From assembly GCA_030562195.1 (NCBI GenBank), contig JAUJPP010000005.1, forward strand, positions 10,598,826 through 10,662,825: a stretch of 64,000 nucleotides of DNA, written 5' to 3'. The notes below the pieces were generated by a model. The model ran no database searches and was not told the origin of the DNA. It worked only from the letters and a program-made list of their open reading frames with translations. The position numbers and the translations under genes are program-made. This document shows, in pieces, positions 13,507-24,639 of the stretch; position 1 is the stretch's first letter; each line of letters begins with the position of its first letter. The stretch is from Nipponacmea schrenckii. Its lineage: Eukaryota > Mollusca > Gastropoda > Lottiidae.

Positions 13507-13522
13507 GTCCACATTTGTGGAC
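13507..13522. promoter_or_regulatory. Near-terminal palindrome, copy 1
   Basis: GTCCACATTTGTGGAC, followed by GTTGGGACCATATGAGG. The same layout (palindrome, then TTGGG-C-AGAGG) occurs at 16581-16615 in the same orientation, so it is a likely transposase-binding site (inference). Confidence 0.55.
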
Positions 13523-13992
13523 GTTGGGACCATATGAGGAAAATTTTCATATTATGTTAATAAGTTATAATGTATATTTGAAATTACTAAATCTTATTAA
13601 TTGAAGGTACTTGAATGTTATATGTTAGATTTAAACACTTTTTGACTTTTTGATGATAATAGATATAAATTTTTTTACATAAGCAGCACACCTGCAAAAT
13701 AAAATCATCATGTCTGCTTTCTCCAACTAACGACCAACAATTTCAACAAATAATAACCACAGTTCTCTAGAAATAACAGTCATTATGTTTTAATAGTAAC
13801 ATGTGTAAAATTCAAATAATAACAATACTATCATTTAAACACGAGTAAAATTAAACAGGAATAATAATATTTTCATTAATTTAACATGAGTAAAATATGT
13901 ACATGTATCTAGAACAATAAAACAGTTATGTAACAAGAATATGACTTGTATAAAAAGTAAACTAAGAACAGCTTGATAACAACATAGAAAAC

Positions 13993-16436
13993 CTACGTGT
14001 GGAATTGAAGGAAGCAATTTCTACTAGAAACTAAACATAAAAATACTTGGCAATTTTTGCACATGATACGAGATTTGTGCGCACAGCCAGGGTTTCGGCA
14101 CCTTGCAGCATTTTTCATATCAACTGCCTTAGGTAAATGGCGAGATTTTTTACGGAACTCAATATGAGGTATGGCATTTGTGTTTTGATTACAAGAATGG
14201 GGAGGGACATTCTCTTCATCTGAGCTGTCGTCATCATCATTTTCATTTATAAGTGAACAACCTATAGCACTTCTCAAATCAAAGGATTGAATATTAGACC
14301 CAGATTCAAGTCTGTGTTGAATCCAGCAGTTGCTAACAATGACATCAATAAAATGATTAATAGCCCTGATAGGCCATCTCTTGGATCTTGATGAGATATT
14401 ATTATACGCAACCATTCTGTCACAAAGATCCACGCCTCCCATGCTCACATTATACTGTTTTATTATTTTTGGCCTCTCCACATCAACTCTAATAGAATCT
14501 TTTTTTGACCATCTTTGGCAAACATCTGTTGGCTCTTTCCCATACTGTGATGAACACAAGTACACACCCTTATTGTCATACCATTTCAAAATGGCTATAT
14601 TATCACATACAAATTGCTCACTTGTACCTCTTCCAGTTTTTTTCATTTTAGAATCATCAGAAAAATTGACTGGGATATACTTCTTACTAATAGTACCAGT
14701 CATGTACAAATTCTTATCTCTAAGATGTTTCATCAAATCGATTGTAGTAAAAAATCGATCACAAAAAATACTATGCCCTTCTGGTATGTTTTGTGTTAGA
14801 TGAAGCACAGCCCCAACACCTTGCCCGACCTTCTTTCCATTTAGATCAAAATTTTCAAATGTTTTAGAACCCTGATACAGTTCAAAGTCATGCACAATAC
14901 CAGACTGGCCAGCCAATACAAAATTTTTTAATCCTGTTGGATTGGGTTTTCGAGGAACATACTGTCTTGAAGGGCAGCGTCCTGTGAAAGAAATCATCTG
15001 TTCATCAATACATAAGTTTTTCTCCATTGGAATCAACCTACATGTTTCTCTTATTTTGTTGAGAAGAGGTCTTATTTTCCAGAACTTGTCAGCTGTTTTA
15101 TCATTATCACTTACTGATAGATTATTCACCAATTTTAAATTGTTTCTAATTTTGAAATATCGATTTCTAGACATTGCATTAGCAATTATTGGAATCCTGG
15201 TGGTTCTTTGCCAGTAAAGGCGAAAACGCTTCATCTGAAAAATATAAAAGAAAATAATTTTAATTATGTTGATGTTGAAGCACATATTCCATGTCAATAT
15301 TGCAATTCTTGAGGTTCTTAAATGTTAAGTACTGTATTGCAGTTCTAATTTATAGTAGTATTTATGTAGAGATGTCAGTCCAACAATAAATAATATTATT
15401 AGGAAACAGTCAATGTTTGTTTTTCTTAATCATTTCAGAATAATAAAATGACTTACGTTATAACACCCCATTAATATGGATATTCCAAAGAATGTTCTTA
15501 TTTCTTTTGCTGTAACCCCAAGTGATGATCCATTTATTTGTAAGTGATAAATGTTGGTCATCTCTGATATCAATTGGTACATATTAGAGTCTACATACTT
15601 CTTAAAGTAATCTACAGGTCTCATGTATGAGTTGGCTAGGTAAGGATTATCTGTAACAACAGGGAGCACTGGTGTGAATCTAAAATAAATATAAATTTGC
15701 CTTAATAATAGAAACAACAACAATTACAAATTTTTATTGGGCGTAATGAATTCCTGTTGTGTACGAAACACTAGGTGCCGGTAAATTAGGTGTTCAATGC
15801 CTGAATATGGATGATACTTGTGGATAGTGATTTTGATGTTTGCTTAATTTATTAATAACATTCGACTGTTGAATTCAACACATAACACCTCAAAATAACT
15901 AAAAATACACCTACTTGTCTGTTTTCTTCCAAATGTCACGTCTGTTACTTGACAAATCACTGTCATCCATATCACTATCACTGCTGCTGCTCTGACTTGA
16001 CTGGTTTGCACTTTCCAGCAAATCATCATCTGAATCATCAGACAAGTCAGAAATATCAGAGTTATCCAACAGTTCATGAACATTATTGACACTATATATT
16101 TGTCTTCTGTTTTTAACTGCAATAATGATAAAACTTGATAACCATAATAATGGACATTGACGTTTACATCTTTCAGCATGTATCGACATAATATAGGTAT
16201 AAAGGACATAATATAGGTATAAAGACCCATGTCCACTTATGTGGACAGCGATGTTTACTTTAAAAAATTATGAAAACAAATGTACTGCTGATCGTAAAGA
16301 TTTCATAGATATTTTCTATAACTATTGTATTTTATGAAAAATAAAGCTTGGGTTTAAAATAATTATCTAAAAATACAAAAAAATCTGTATTACCTTGACT
16401 AGCAACCAGTTGTTTACATTTTAATTTAGCAGCCAT
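13993..16436 (-). CDS. piggyBac transposase, four exons, 569 aa
   Basis: Exons on the minus strand: 16436-16394, 16116-15915, 15679-15457 and 15234-13993. All junctions are GT-AG and the phases agree, giving 569 codons plus stop. Exon 1 begins MAAKLKCKQLVASQ. Residues about 25-80 are acidic and serine-rich (SDLSDDSDDD, SSSSDSDMDDSD). Residues from about 90 hold the DDE_Tnp_1_7 (piggyBac) domain. The three catalytic aspartates expected for piggyBac are present: D233 in CIDEQM, D315 in FCDRFF and D425 in MGGVDLCDRM. The C-terminus is a cysteine-rich zinc-binding tail (C535, C540, C548, C551, C556, C563). The enzyme cuts and pastes DNA at TTAA in known members. Length and domain order match active piggyBac proteins. 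Introns are unusual for a cut-and-paste transposase but known in PGBD-like genes. No stop or frameshift is seen; a domesticated gene cannot be excluded, but matching terminal repeats favour a mobile copy. Confidence 0.93.
16230..16245. promoter_or_regulatory. Near-terminal palindrome, copy 2
   Basis: GTCCACTTATGTGGAC, preceded by AAGACCCAT. It is inverted relative to the 16581 copy (which reads GACCCAATGTCCA on the minus strand). It lies in the first intron of the transposase gene. Confidence 0.5.
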
Positions 16437-16445
16437 TTTGAGAAA

Positions 16446-16465
16446 GTCACGTGACAGTCACGTGA
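16446..16465. promoter_or_regulatory. Paired CACGTG boxes just upstream of the transposase start
   Basis: GTCACGTGAC (16446-16455) and GTCACGTGAT (16457-16466) lie 11 bp apart, 10-30 bp upstream of the transposase ATG at 16436. The first matches the GTCACGTGAC consensus bound by MiT/TFE-type bHLH-zip factors in animals. A promoter role is an inference. Confidence 0.5.
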
Positions 16466-16580
16466 TCAAAAGACCTCAATGAGCCTGAAGTTAGGCAACA
16501 ATTCTTATTACTTTATTCGAATATCATATTGGTTTTTTACTGAGATAAAGGATTATAATATTTTTTGTAAAAATAAGTTT

Positions 16581-16596
16581 GTCCACAAACATGGAC
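16581..16596. promoter_or_regulatory. Near-terminal palindrome, copy 3
   Basis: GTCCACAAACATGGAC, directly before the right terminal repeat (ATTGGGTCTCAAGAGG). One arm base differs from a perfect GTCCAC-N4-GTGGAC. Confidence 0.55.
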
Positions 16597-16598
16597 AT

Positions 16599-16617
16599 TG
16601 GGTCTCAAGAGGATATG
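16599..16617 (-). repeat. piggyBac right terminal inverted repeat
   Basis: TGGGTCTCAAGAGGATATG, the exact inverse of 13370-13388. Confidence 0.85.
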
Positions 16618-18491
16618 ATAATTTGTGCCGGCCGGCCGGTTTAAAGAGCTTTAATACATTAGCTGAGTTTGTTGTTTTGTTGACCGATATATACCGCTGG
16701 TATAACGATATCGATTACTATACATATATATATCTTGTTGTTGACCACTACTCTTTACTGCCTTTAAACCTTGTGGCGTGTAATTTTATTGCTTTCTCAA
16801 CTGCCTTCAAACATGTCGAGCAAAATATGTAGCAAGTAGTGCCGTTGTTGAGGCACCAATATTAAAATTTGCAATTATTTTTCACACAATTCATTCCATT
16901 TCCTGTACACTCTCCGGTAGGCAAACATCACAGTTTGACGAACATTCTTATAACGTAAACAACACAATGCGATAATCAGCAAGGTTATCAAAATGTTCCC
17001 GTCTAACCAATAGCCTAAATTTTCATCTCTTTCCGCTCCCTTGTCTTCTTCCAGACAACCCCCATCCTTCCGTCTTTATTTTTCCAGACTCCTTTCAAAT
17101 CAGTTGTTATGTACATCCAGTCGCAACCCAACACATCTTCCAGTCCAGGTTTATTTTTCAAACATTTATCTCTTTTGGTAAGAATATACGAGTGAGGGTA
17201 TCCGGTATGGTATTATTGACCAGTATTAAAAATAGTAAATGAAAATCTTCCACATCATGTCCGGCTCCGAACGTGAGCAAATGCAGTGGTTTGATTGGAT
17301 TGTACTCAATCGAAACAACCAATCAGAACTCTTTGTCGAGCCTGTCTGTCTGGGACGCTGATTGGCTGTATTTGTAAGCTTATAATCTAATCAAATGCAA
17401 GGTAATAAACGCAGTCTAGAATCGATTGACATTTGAGGACGTGGTGATGTTGAATGACTAGTTATCGCCCTTGCCAGCTAATGCTGACATCAAAGACCAT
17501 TGTGAAGACGTTCTGAACAACGGGCCTAATACTAAAAGAAGTCAACGGTATATAGATGTTAATGACGGTAGTTATAAAAACAGATTAAGACGGATATATT
17601 CATATTAATAAATCGATTCTCTTTTGGCTTGTTTTTATGAGATACATTCTAGTTCAAGGACAAATCAACTCGAGACGAGGTCTGAAAAGCTGCTTTCTTG
17701 TCCGAGTTGAAGGCTAGATCAAAGAAAAGTAGACCTTTAGACCATTTATTTACTTAACGGCGAAAGAGTTCAAATCCTTCAGGCATCAGGTCATAAGCCG
17801 ATGATGCCAGGTTTTGCTTTCTGCAAAACAATACAGTAGAAACGTTGTGGTACACAAACGCAATGAACATCGTATAAAGAAAGCGTATTAAAGAGATACA
17901 AGATTCTTTGGTTCTTACAGAAAGCACATGGTACATCGTTTTCACAAAGTACAATTTGTGCCTAAAGGTTACATGCAAGGCCAGAAACAGACTCTCAAAT
18001 TGTCCCAGATATACATTTTTCAGGAAACCTCTTTAAAATCCATCCAAGGAGGTTTTATAAAAGCTCAATGAGGCCATAAGAATATCCGTATAGAGTCGAA
18101 CGTTCATTGACGGTTACCAGAAGTGCAGTCATTTATCAACACATTCCAAATAAGGTAGTGGGGACGCCCATCATACCCGATCGTCTGCTGTGACGTCAAA
18201 AGCTACGTGCTAATGGCTTATGCAAATAAAATTTAAAAAACCTTTGAAGTTTAACTTTGTTGATGCTTAAAAATTTGAGTGCGTAAAGTTTGACGTCTGC
18301 TGTTGGTCCAGTGACCTTTTAGTTGACCCCAGACGACGTCTGTTCGCATCATGTCTGAGAACTAGGTGAATCCTCTTGTTTGATTTCGATCACCTGGTGT
18401 AAGTAAACTGTGGCGCTGGGGTCTTTTGCACCAGCAACAATGTTTGTGAGGAAGGTTAGAGTTCAAGAGGTCTAGGAAAAGAGGGAGTTTG
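16618..18491. other. Intergenic, no gene recognised; CCAAT-type cluster
   Basis: Four ATTGG or CCAAT words lie at about 17290-17375 (TTTGATTGG, ACCAATCAG, TGATTGG). Cytosine-rich GCCGGCCGGCCGG is at 16627-16639. No exon with family similarity follows, so a promoter role is not supported. Confidence 0.4.
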
Positions 18492-18720
18492 GAAATGAAA
18501 TGAAGGGAGTTTTACGTTCTACTCTACTGCACATAATGGACTAATGAAAACTCGCAACACCGTACAGGGTGAAAGATGCCAAAGTGTCAACTCGAAGGAT
18601 ATTTACGTGCACAGCCAGTCCAGTCCGAACAACTAGACCCTTTTTCCATGTCAGCCCCTCCGACCTGCATCACTGACAGGGGGAAACCGGGTTGAAAGAT
18701 TTTTATTCTGAACGCTGATA
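18492..18720 (-). mobile_element. SINE-A, 3' end and middle
   Basis: GAAATGAAATGAAGGGAGTT, then TTACGTTCTACTCTACTGCA, then CATGTCAGCCCCTCCGACCT, then CACTGACAGGGGGAAACCGG. The head is missing. Confidence 0.85.
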
Positions 18721-20395
18721 TAAAAACTAGAGGAAGGCCAACAAGCCCAAAACAGCCTTACATAATATCATATCAAAGTTTTGTAATAATAGCATTTCAT
18801 ATAGGCTACAATTAATAAAACTGCATATATATATATATCTGCGACAATTAAGATCACAGGTGCTCGTAGAGTGATATATGTCCCACTGTTAAAAGATACT
18901 GTTCGACTTCCGTTCGAAATAAAAAGTTTTTACGCCCTACAACTATTTCCGTCTTTGAGTTAATCAATGAAATATCAAAAACAAAATAAATCGATCGTAC
19001 GTAACGGGTAAAAACGACCTAAGTAACGAAAAGGGTCAATGTAAGAAATTGAATCCTCGAGTCCCTGTGCTGTGTGAAAACCAAAAATACCTGCATATTT
19101 AACCGACATTCGAAACCAGACGGTAGATAAATACACAAAATATAGACCATCTACACTTAATATACTAAATAAATAAACTCCTTAAAAAGTCGGTAGGTGA
19201 CGCTTTCAACTTCAAACATTATCAATGGTAAATCGACCCGTTTGACATTTCGCGGTCACCCACAATTCAACATTGTCTACCGTCTGCTTGAAATACACAA
19301 CTGCGTTGAATTTGGATGTTCTGATATCGGTTGTATTATTTCGGCTCTGAATACAGGCTAAACCCTGAATTGTACAATGAAGAACACACAGTCTTCTCTT
19401 TTTGTGCAAAAGTGATATGTAATTTTTTTACAGTAAATTTTGATTACAATAATTGTTCGTTTCGGTAATACGATTTTAAAATTTTGAGAAACCATCAATT
19501 TCGTACAAAAATAGAATAAAACAAAACGAAGTAACCTATCTAATCTTTTTAATGTATTTCTGAAAAGATAACCGCCTTCGAAATATTAGAAATTGAATCT
19601 AAAAATAGAATCATAAGTAACTTAGAAGAAATCTGAGTAGCTAGAATCATTGGGACTCCATCTCAAGTTTTCTCGGTCGACCTTGGAAAAATCAGAAAAG
19701 TGAACGAGTTACGTGTGGTATCAGAGAAAGGAGATCTTGTTAACAAAATTCAGCTATTTTCAGACGAGAGAACAGGTTCACTTGGCTGGTTCTAATGAGA
19801 TCTGGCGTGGTTTTTGGCTTGAGTTCCAGACGTTATCAGTCGTCTGCCAATTCCTGTCCTTGAATCTTCTTCATCACGAAGTTTCGGTGCTCTTTTGTGA
19901 ATGCAAAATGTTAAATCAACATGATTGTGCATCGTAGCAAATGCTATTATGCAAAATGGAAGATGATTTCCAAAGGCATTAAAACTATTGATATCAACTA
20001 TTGAGGCTCTACGATAGTTTTTGTCGTTGGCGAACATTAACATTACTCAAATCTCTCGGCTATTTGGTGTCATCCTACGGTTGGTCATCGAATTCGTTCT
20101 TAATGTAGCCCAAATATCGCAAATGTCCCACAACTGTAACAACAGTTACATGTATATAGCGATAGTGACGTCATCTACGGTTCGAATGCAGTGCTTGTTA
20201 ACTTTTATGATCCCATTCCCCATTTTGAGAGAAATGTCATAAAATACATTAAAACTGGTTTAATTCGGTCAAATTTGTGTGTAAAATAAGAAAATTCTGC
20301 TGCGGAGAAACTTCAAAATTAGTTTTTTCCTGTTTCGTGTCCAAACCACATCCCACATTCGGAGTACGACGGTCGGTCAAGAATTAAGCTTGTTA
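18721..20395. other. Intergenic, no gene recognised
   Basis: AT-rich. Short open frames on both strands (for example 19713-19937) have no recognisable similarity. A short TATATA run lies near 18820. Confidence 0.4.
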
Positions 20396-20630
20396 GAAAA
20401 GAGAGAAACAAACAACTATATTTTACAAGGATAACAACTTAGGTTCACAAGTCCGCCGTGACAGGGATCCTTTCTACCAGCTGGTCCTTGGCCAAACCTC
20501 TTGGCATTGATCTTTCCCGGATTATCCGTACCCATTTACAGCTGGGTGGACTGGAATAATGAGTGAAGATGACTTATTCAAGGTCATCGGGCTTGTACAC
20601 GCCGATCGAGATTAGAAATTTTCGCTCATG
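20396..20630 (-). mobile_element. SINE-B, most of the body
   Basis: Reverse orientation: GAGAAACAAACAACTATATT tail, CAAGGATAACAACTTAGGTT, CCTTTCTACCAGCTGGTCCT, CCCATTTACAGCTGGGTGGA, TGGAATAATGAGTGAAGATG and CACGCCGATCGAGATT (B-box side). The A-box end is missing. Confidence 0.88.
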
Positions 20631-20639
20631 CATTTTCAG

Positions 20640-20795
20640 AAGGGATCTTTAACGCAGACGGACTGGAACACACGGGGCTTCAACTTCAACCGTTCCCTTG
20701 CCAGCTCCTCCCACCTTCTTCATCACTGAACGGGGTTGAAAAATCAGAAAGTTCATCTCGACATTTGCCGAGATTGAACCCATGACTGAAGAGTA
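20640..20795 (-). mobile_element. SINE-A, middle fragment
   Basis: GGGATCTTTAACGCAGACGG, then ATCACTGAACGGGGTTGAAA, then CAGAAAGTTCATCTCGACAT, then GCCGAGATTGAACCCATGAC. The last part is the decayed B box. It lies directly beside a SINE-B. Confidence 0.8.
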
Positions 20796-21233
20796 GGGCT
20801 CGAAGAAGAAGTACATAAATTTGTTGCATATCAAAACGACATAAGGGTATAAAAAAAATTTGAGATATATAAGTGTTACTTCATTTCATCTTTTTGTAAG
20901 TCAAGTATCTGCTATGGGTCAACCACCACCGTTACACTCTTAAGACAGTGCTATAAGTCCGATACCACTCTGTACGCGATATAATATTACAGATAGGAGA
21001 GGCCAATGATACCTTCAAGTTGGATTCCCATTAAGTGCAAGAAACTGACAAAGGGCCTGACGTATGTGTTATAACAACTGGACGATCTATGCTTCTGAAA
21101 GCCGCGAATTACCAGGAATACTAATACAGTAGAAAAATAGTACCTTGGGAAGACTGGTTAAGTGTTGCAAGAATCACTGACGTCTGACTGAAAATTGGAA
21201 TGGTGCAACAATCCCCTTTAAAAACTATGAAAA
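20796..21233. other. Intergenic; dispersed repeat fragment
   Basis: GACGTCTGACTGAAAATTGG at about 21178 matches a dispersed unit also seen at 2450 and 6017. No gene is supported. Confidence 0.4.
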
Positions 21234-21300
21234 ATGAAAGGAAAGGAGTTTTACGTCCTACTCTTCTGCAACTCATGGGCTAATGGAGACGGTTTTAGAA
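21234..21300 (-). mobile_element. SINE-A 3' end fragment
   Basis: GAAAGGAAAGGAGTTTTACG, then TCCTACTCTTCTGCAACTCA, then TGGGCTAATGGAGACGG. Confidence 0.85.
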
Positions 21301-22067
21301 CTATGTCCTTTAAGAAGATTGTAAAGAGTTTTTGTAAATTTGTTATGTGTACCGTATTGCAATTTCACTATAGCCAAAGGCTTTATATTAAAAAGCGTAT
21401 AGTACATCCAAAAATAATGGATTGCAAGAACCACACATGCGTTTGACTGAAAATAGGATGGAACCTTTTTACAATCCCTTTAACCGTAAGTTCTCCAGTA
21501 TTTAAGATATCGGTCAATGTCGATTACTCTTGGTGCAACAGGTGGTCGCCAGGTAAATCAGCTGATTGAAAGTAATAAACAACACTTTTATATCTTTCAT
21601 CGTCTGCCACCAGCTAATCGACATATCGAGTTCGCCCTGCCACGTGGGCTAAAATTAGAAAAGTGCAGACGTGTACTTTCACAATTTGATTTACTGCAAG
21701 CGTGTGTGAAAATGTATTAGATACCAGACAACGCTGATATGAACGATCTGGTACGTCTTGCTGCATGACCTCATCGTTGCATGAACTGATAGTGTTGTCT
21801 GTTATTTCAAAATTCGTTTGGATGTTCACTTCCCTCGTTGCACCCTGCAATGCGTTGTCCATCATAACGCGATCTATTTTTCTTATATGTCTGGCTGTCT
21901 GCACTGTTGCATGCAGTGACACTTTTATCTCTTATTCCCTATTTCGTCTTAGTTGTATGTACACTTCCCTCATTGCTGGCACTGATACCTAGAGTGTTTT
22001 GCCCTAAATTTTATATTATTTTGCTGTAATAATGCCAGGACAGCAGCAGAAGCTTACACTTTTTGTA
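21301..22067. other. Intergenic, no gene recognised
   Basis: Open frames at 21517-21720 (+) and 21614-21922 (-) overlap and have no recognisable domain. Confidence 0.4.
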
Positions 22068-22285
22068 TTGGGATCTTTAGTTTAACACCGGATCTCGGTT
22101 TATTGTCCCATCCGAAAGACTAGACGCTCTTGTCCATGTCAACCCCTCTGACTTGTATCAACTGACAGGGGGAAACCTGGTTGAAAAACCCGAAAGTGCA
22201 CTGTGTCTAAATTGAACCTTGAAACTTCGGGTTAACGAGCAAGCATCTAACTCACTGAGCCACCGTGGCTCCCAGGTTGACTCTT
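22068..22285 (-). mobile_element. SINE-A, head and middle
   Basis: Reverse: CGGTTTATTGTCCCATCCGA, AACTGACAGGGGGAAACCTG, CTAAATTGAACCTTGAAACT (B-box side), CATCTAACTCACTGAGCCAC (A box) and CGTGGCTCC. The 3' half is missing. Confidence 0.85.
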
Positions 22286-22949
22286 GCGGTAAGAACAAGA
22301 ACAAAAGGTGTTAAAAGGACTATGCAGTATTATCTAATATACATCCCCAGAAGTATCATGGTCGCTTATCAGTCGTTAATTACATTGAAAACTCGTAGAG
22401 GGGGGGGGGGACTTTATTGTGGTCGCTTAATGAGGTGGGCTCCTAATAAAGGTGGCCGTGTAAGCAGGATAGACATGAACCCTTAGACATAGATGCTACA
22501 TTAGCAATGACAAAAAACATTTAATTGAAGTAGAATAGGTATTAATTGAATCTCTAAAATAACTTCTTCACGCCAGTCCGGACACTCATGCTAGTCGACC
22601 CTTACAATACATTGCGCAATATTATCCCTCATTACCCACTGGACTGTTGCTCGTAATAATGAGCTTAATTCTAAGTAACAGGCCAATTATGTCCTCGTTG
22701 CACACTGCAAGGCGTCAATCGTTTTAGGCTGAACAGGAATGGAGAGGCAAACGTTCACTAAATAAAAATTTCCCTCCATTGTACAGCGGATGGCATGAGC
22801 CATGTTTGGAACGATTGGCCTTTACTATATAGAAAACAAAACCAGACGTTTGTTTAATGGTATCATTTCTTTGAACCCGAAATAGCTCTAAGATATATTG
22901 CATGTCCTTGTATTTGTTTTCATCCCTTTAGCAAACACTGCTAATATTA
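22286..22949. other. Intergenic with decayed SINE-A pieces
   Basis: CCTCGTTGCACACTGCAAGG (22693-) and a poly-G run (22401-22410) are seen. No gene is supported. Confidence 0.4.
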
Positions 22950-23020
22950 CTCCTCATTGCACACTGCAATAGTCAAATAAGGATGAAAAAGGTAGACGTA
23001 AAGCTATATCATTTCGTCAC
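22950..23020 (+). mobile_element. SINE-A 3' end fragment
   Basis: CTCCTCATTGCACACTGCAA, then GTAGACGTAAAGC, then TATATCATTTCGTC. Confidence 0.6.
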
Positions 23021-23321
23021 TCAACCATTCAGGTTGGGAAAACGAGGACACCACCTTTGCATCTACAGAACGTTGACATTTGATTATCATAAATGGGCGT
23101 GACACAGTAAGCGTGGCAGCTTGGAACTATCCCATTGGATAACGGGGTGGAACACGGAAGTGGCATTAAGAATAATGTGTACGTATATAATATTACGAAC
23201 TGAATTAATAGTAATAAAATACAGTGTATTAGATAGCAAATATACCTGGTCGGGGTCAATTTGGGTTTCAATTTTTAATTTCAATTTCTGGCACACACAA
23301 AATTAGTTGATATTATTGATA

Positions 23322-24320
23322 ATAACTATCACAGGTCAGATATAGAGTCACCAATGATAACTACAGAGTCACCAATAATAACTATCGGAGGTCATATATA
23401 GAGTCACCAATAATAACTCTCAGAGACTAGATACAGAGTTAAGCGATAATAACCATCAGAGGTCAGAAATAGAGTCACTTATAATTACCATCAGGTCAGA
23501 TATAGAGTCACCAATTATAACTATCAGAGGTCAGATATAGAGTCACCAATAATAACTATCAGGTCAGATATAGAGTCACCAATAATAACTATCAGAGGTC
23601 ATATATAGAGTCCCAATAATAACTCTCAGAGACAGATACATAGTTTACCAATAATAACCATCAAAGGGCAGAAATAGAGTCACCAATAATAACCATCAGA
23701 GGTCAGATATAGAGTCACCAATTATAACTATAAGAGGTCAGATATAGTGTCACTAATAATAACTATCAGGTCAGATATAGAGTCACCAATAATAACTATC
23801 AGAGGTCAGATATAGAGTCACCAATGATAACTATCAGTTCAGATATAGAGTCACCAATAATAACTATCAGGTCAGATATAGAGTCACCAATAATAACTAT
23901 CAGAGGTCAGATATAGAGTCACCAATAATAACTATCAGAGGTCATATATAGAGTCACCAATAATAACTTTCAGAGACTAGATACAGGGTTAAGCAATAAT
24001 AACCATCAGAGGTCAGAAATAGAGTCACAAATAATTACCATCAGGTCAGATATAGAGTCACCAAATATAACTATAAGAGGTCAGATATAGTGTCACTAAT
24101 AATAACTATCAGGTCAGATATAGAGTCACCAATAATAACTATCAGAGGTCAGATATAGAGTCACCAATGATAACTATCAGGTCAGATATAGAGTCACCAA
24201 TAATAACTATCAGGTCAGATATAGAGTCACCAATAACAACTATCAGAGGTCAGATATAGTCTACAATAATAATTATCAGGGGTCAGATATAGAGTCAACA
24301 ATTATAACTATCAGAGGTCA
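23322..24320. repeat. 33-35 bp satellite with AGGTCA in most units
   Basis: About 28 units close to AGAGGTCAGATATAGAGTCA plus CCAATAATAACTATC. Units alternate between 35 bp and 33 bp (loss of AG). A variant block beginning GACTAGATACAG-GTTAAGC recurs at about 23427 and 23975, so a segment of about 550 bp was itself duplicated. No gene lies in or next to it. Confidence 0.92.
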
Positions 24321-24639
24321 AGCAATTTCAGATGAACCTTTGCTTGTACTGTTGACCTTTGTAAAACCATCCCACCATTATGTTCTTAGTGCTAATATTA
24401 AAAGCGGAAGTGTTGCTTGTAAACAGAGTAAAGTATGTCACCGTGTCAAAGATTCATATACAACACAATTATAATTTAAAAGTAATGTTATCATCCATTA
24501 TAATGTTAATAAAAAACAAACAGCTGCTGTCTATTGTGAAGGCTAAAATCTACAAATGTTATTACATTATATAGTACTGTAACGAATGTAACGTTTTCGT
24601 TTTTAATAACACACTGACAAAAACCCAATTTTGAATGAA
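24321..24639. other. Intergenic, no gene recognised
   Basis: A 64-codon open frame at 24380-24574 has no recognisable similarity. Confidence 0.4.

Larger units (their letters stand above)
13370..16617 (-). mobile_element. piggyBac-type transposon with a complete transposase gene
   Basis: A 19-bp terminal inverted repeat, CATATCCTCTTGAGACCCA at 13370-13388 and its exact inverse at 16599-16617, encloses an intact four-exon transposase gene on the minus strand; the element spans 3248 bp. No TTAA flanks are adjacent to these ends. If the ends are taken as CCTCTTGAG, both flanks read ATAT, a possible 4-bp target duplication that is palindromic like TTAA. Three near-palindromes of the form GTCCAC-N4-GTGGAC lie near the ends. 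Matching ends and an unbroken gene indicate recent activity or selection on the protein. Confidence 0.85.

Noticed and set aside
14381..15217. Plus-strand open frames of 90-140 codons
   Set aside because: They are antisense to the piggyBac transposase coding exon and have no independent similarity.
15844..16236. 130-codon minus frame over the piggyBac N-terminal exon
   Set aside because: Another frame of the same exon and its introns; the acidic frame is the one that splices in phase.
17280..17400. CCAAT-box promoter
   Set aside because: Several ATTGG/CCAAT words are present, but no gene or first exon lies downstream on either strand within reach.
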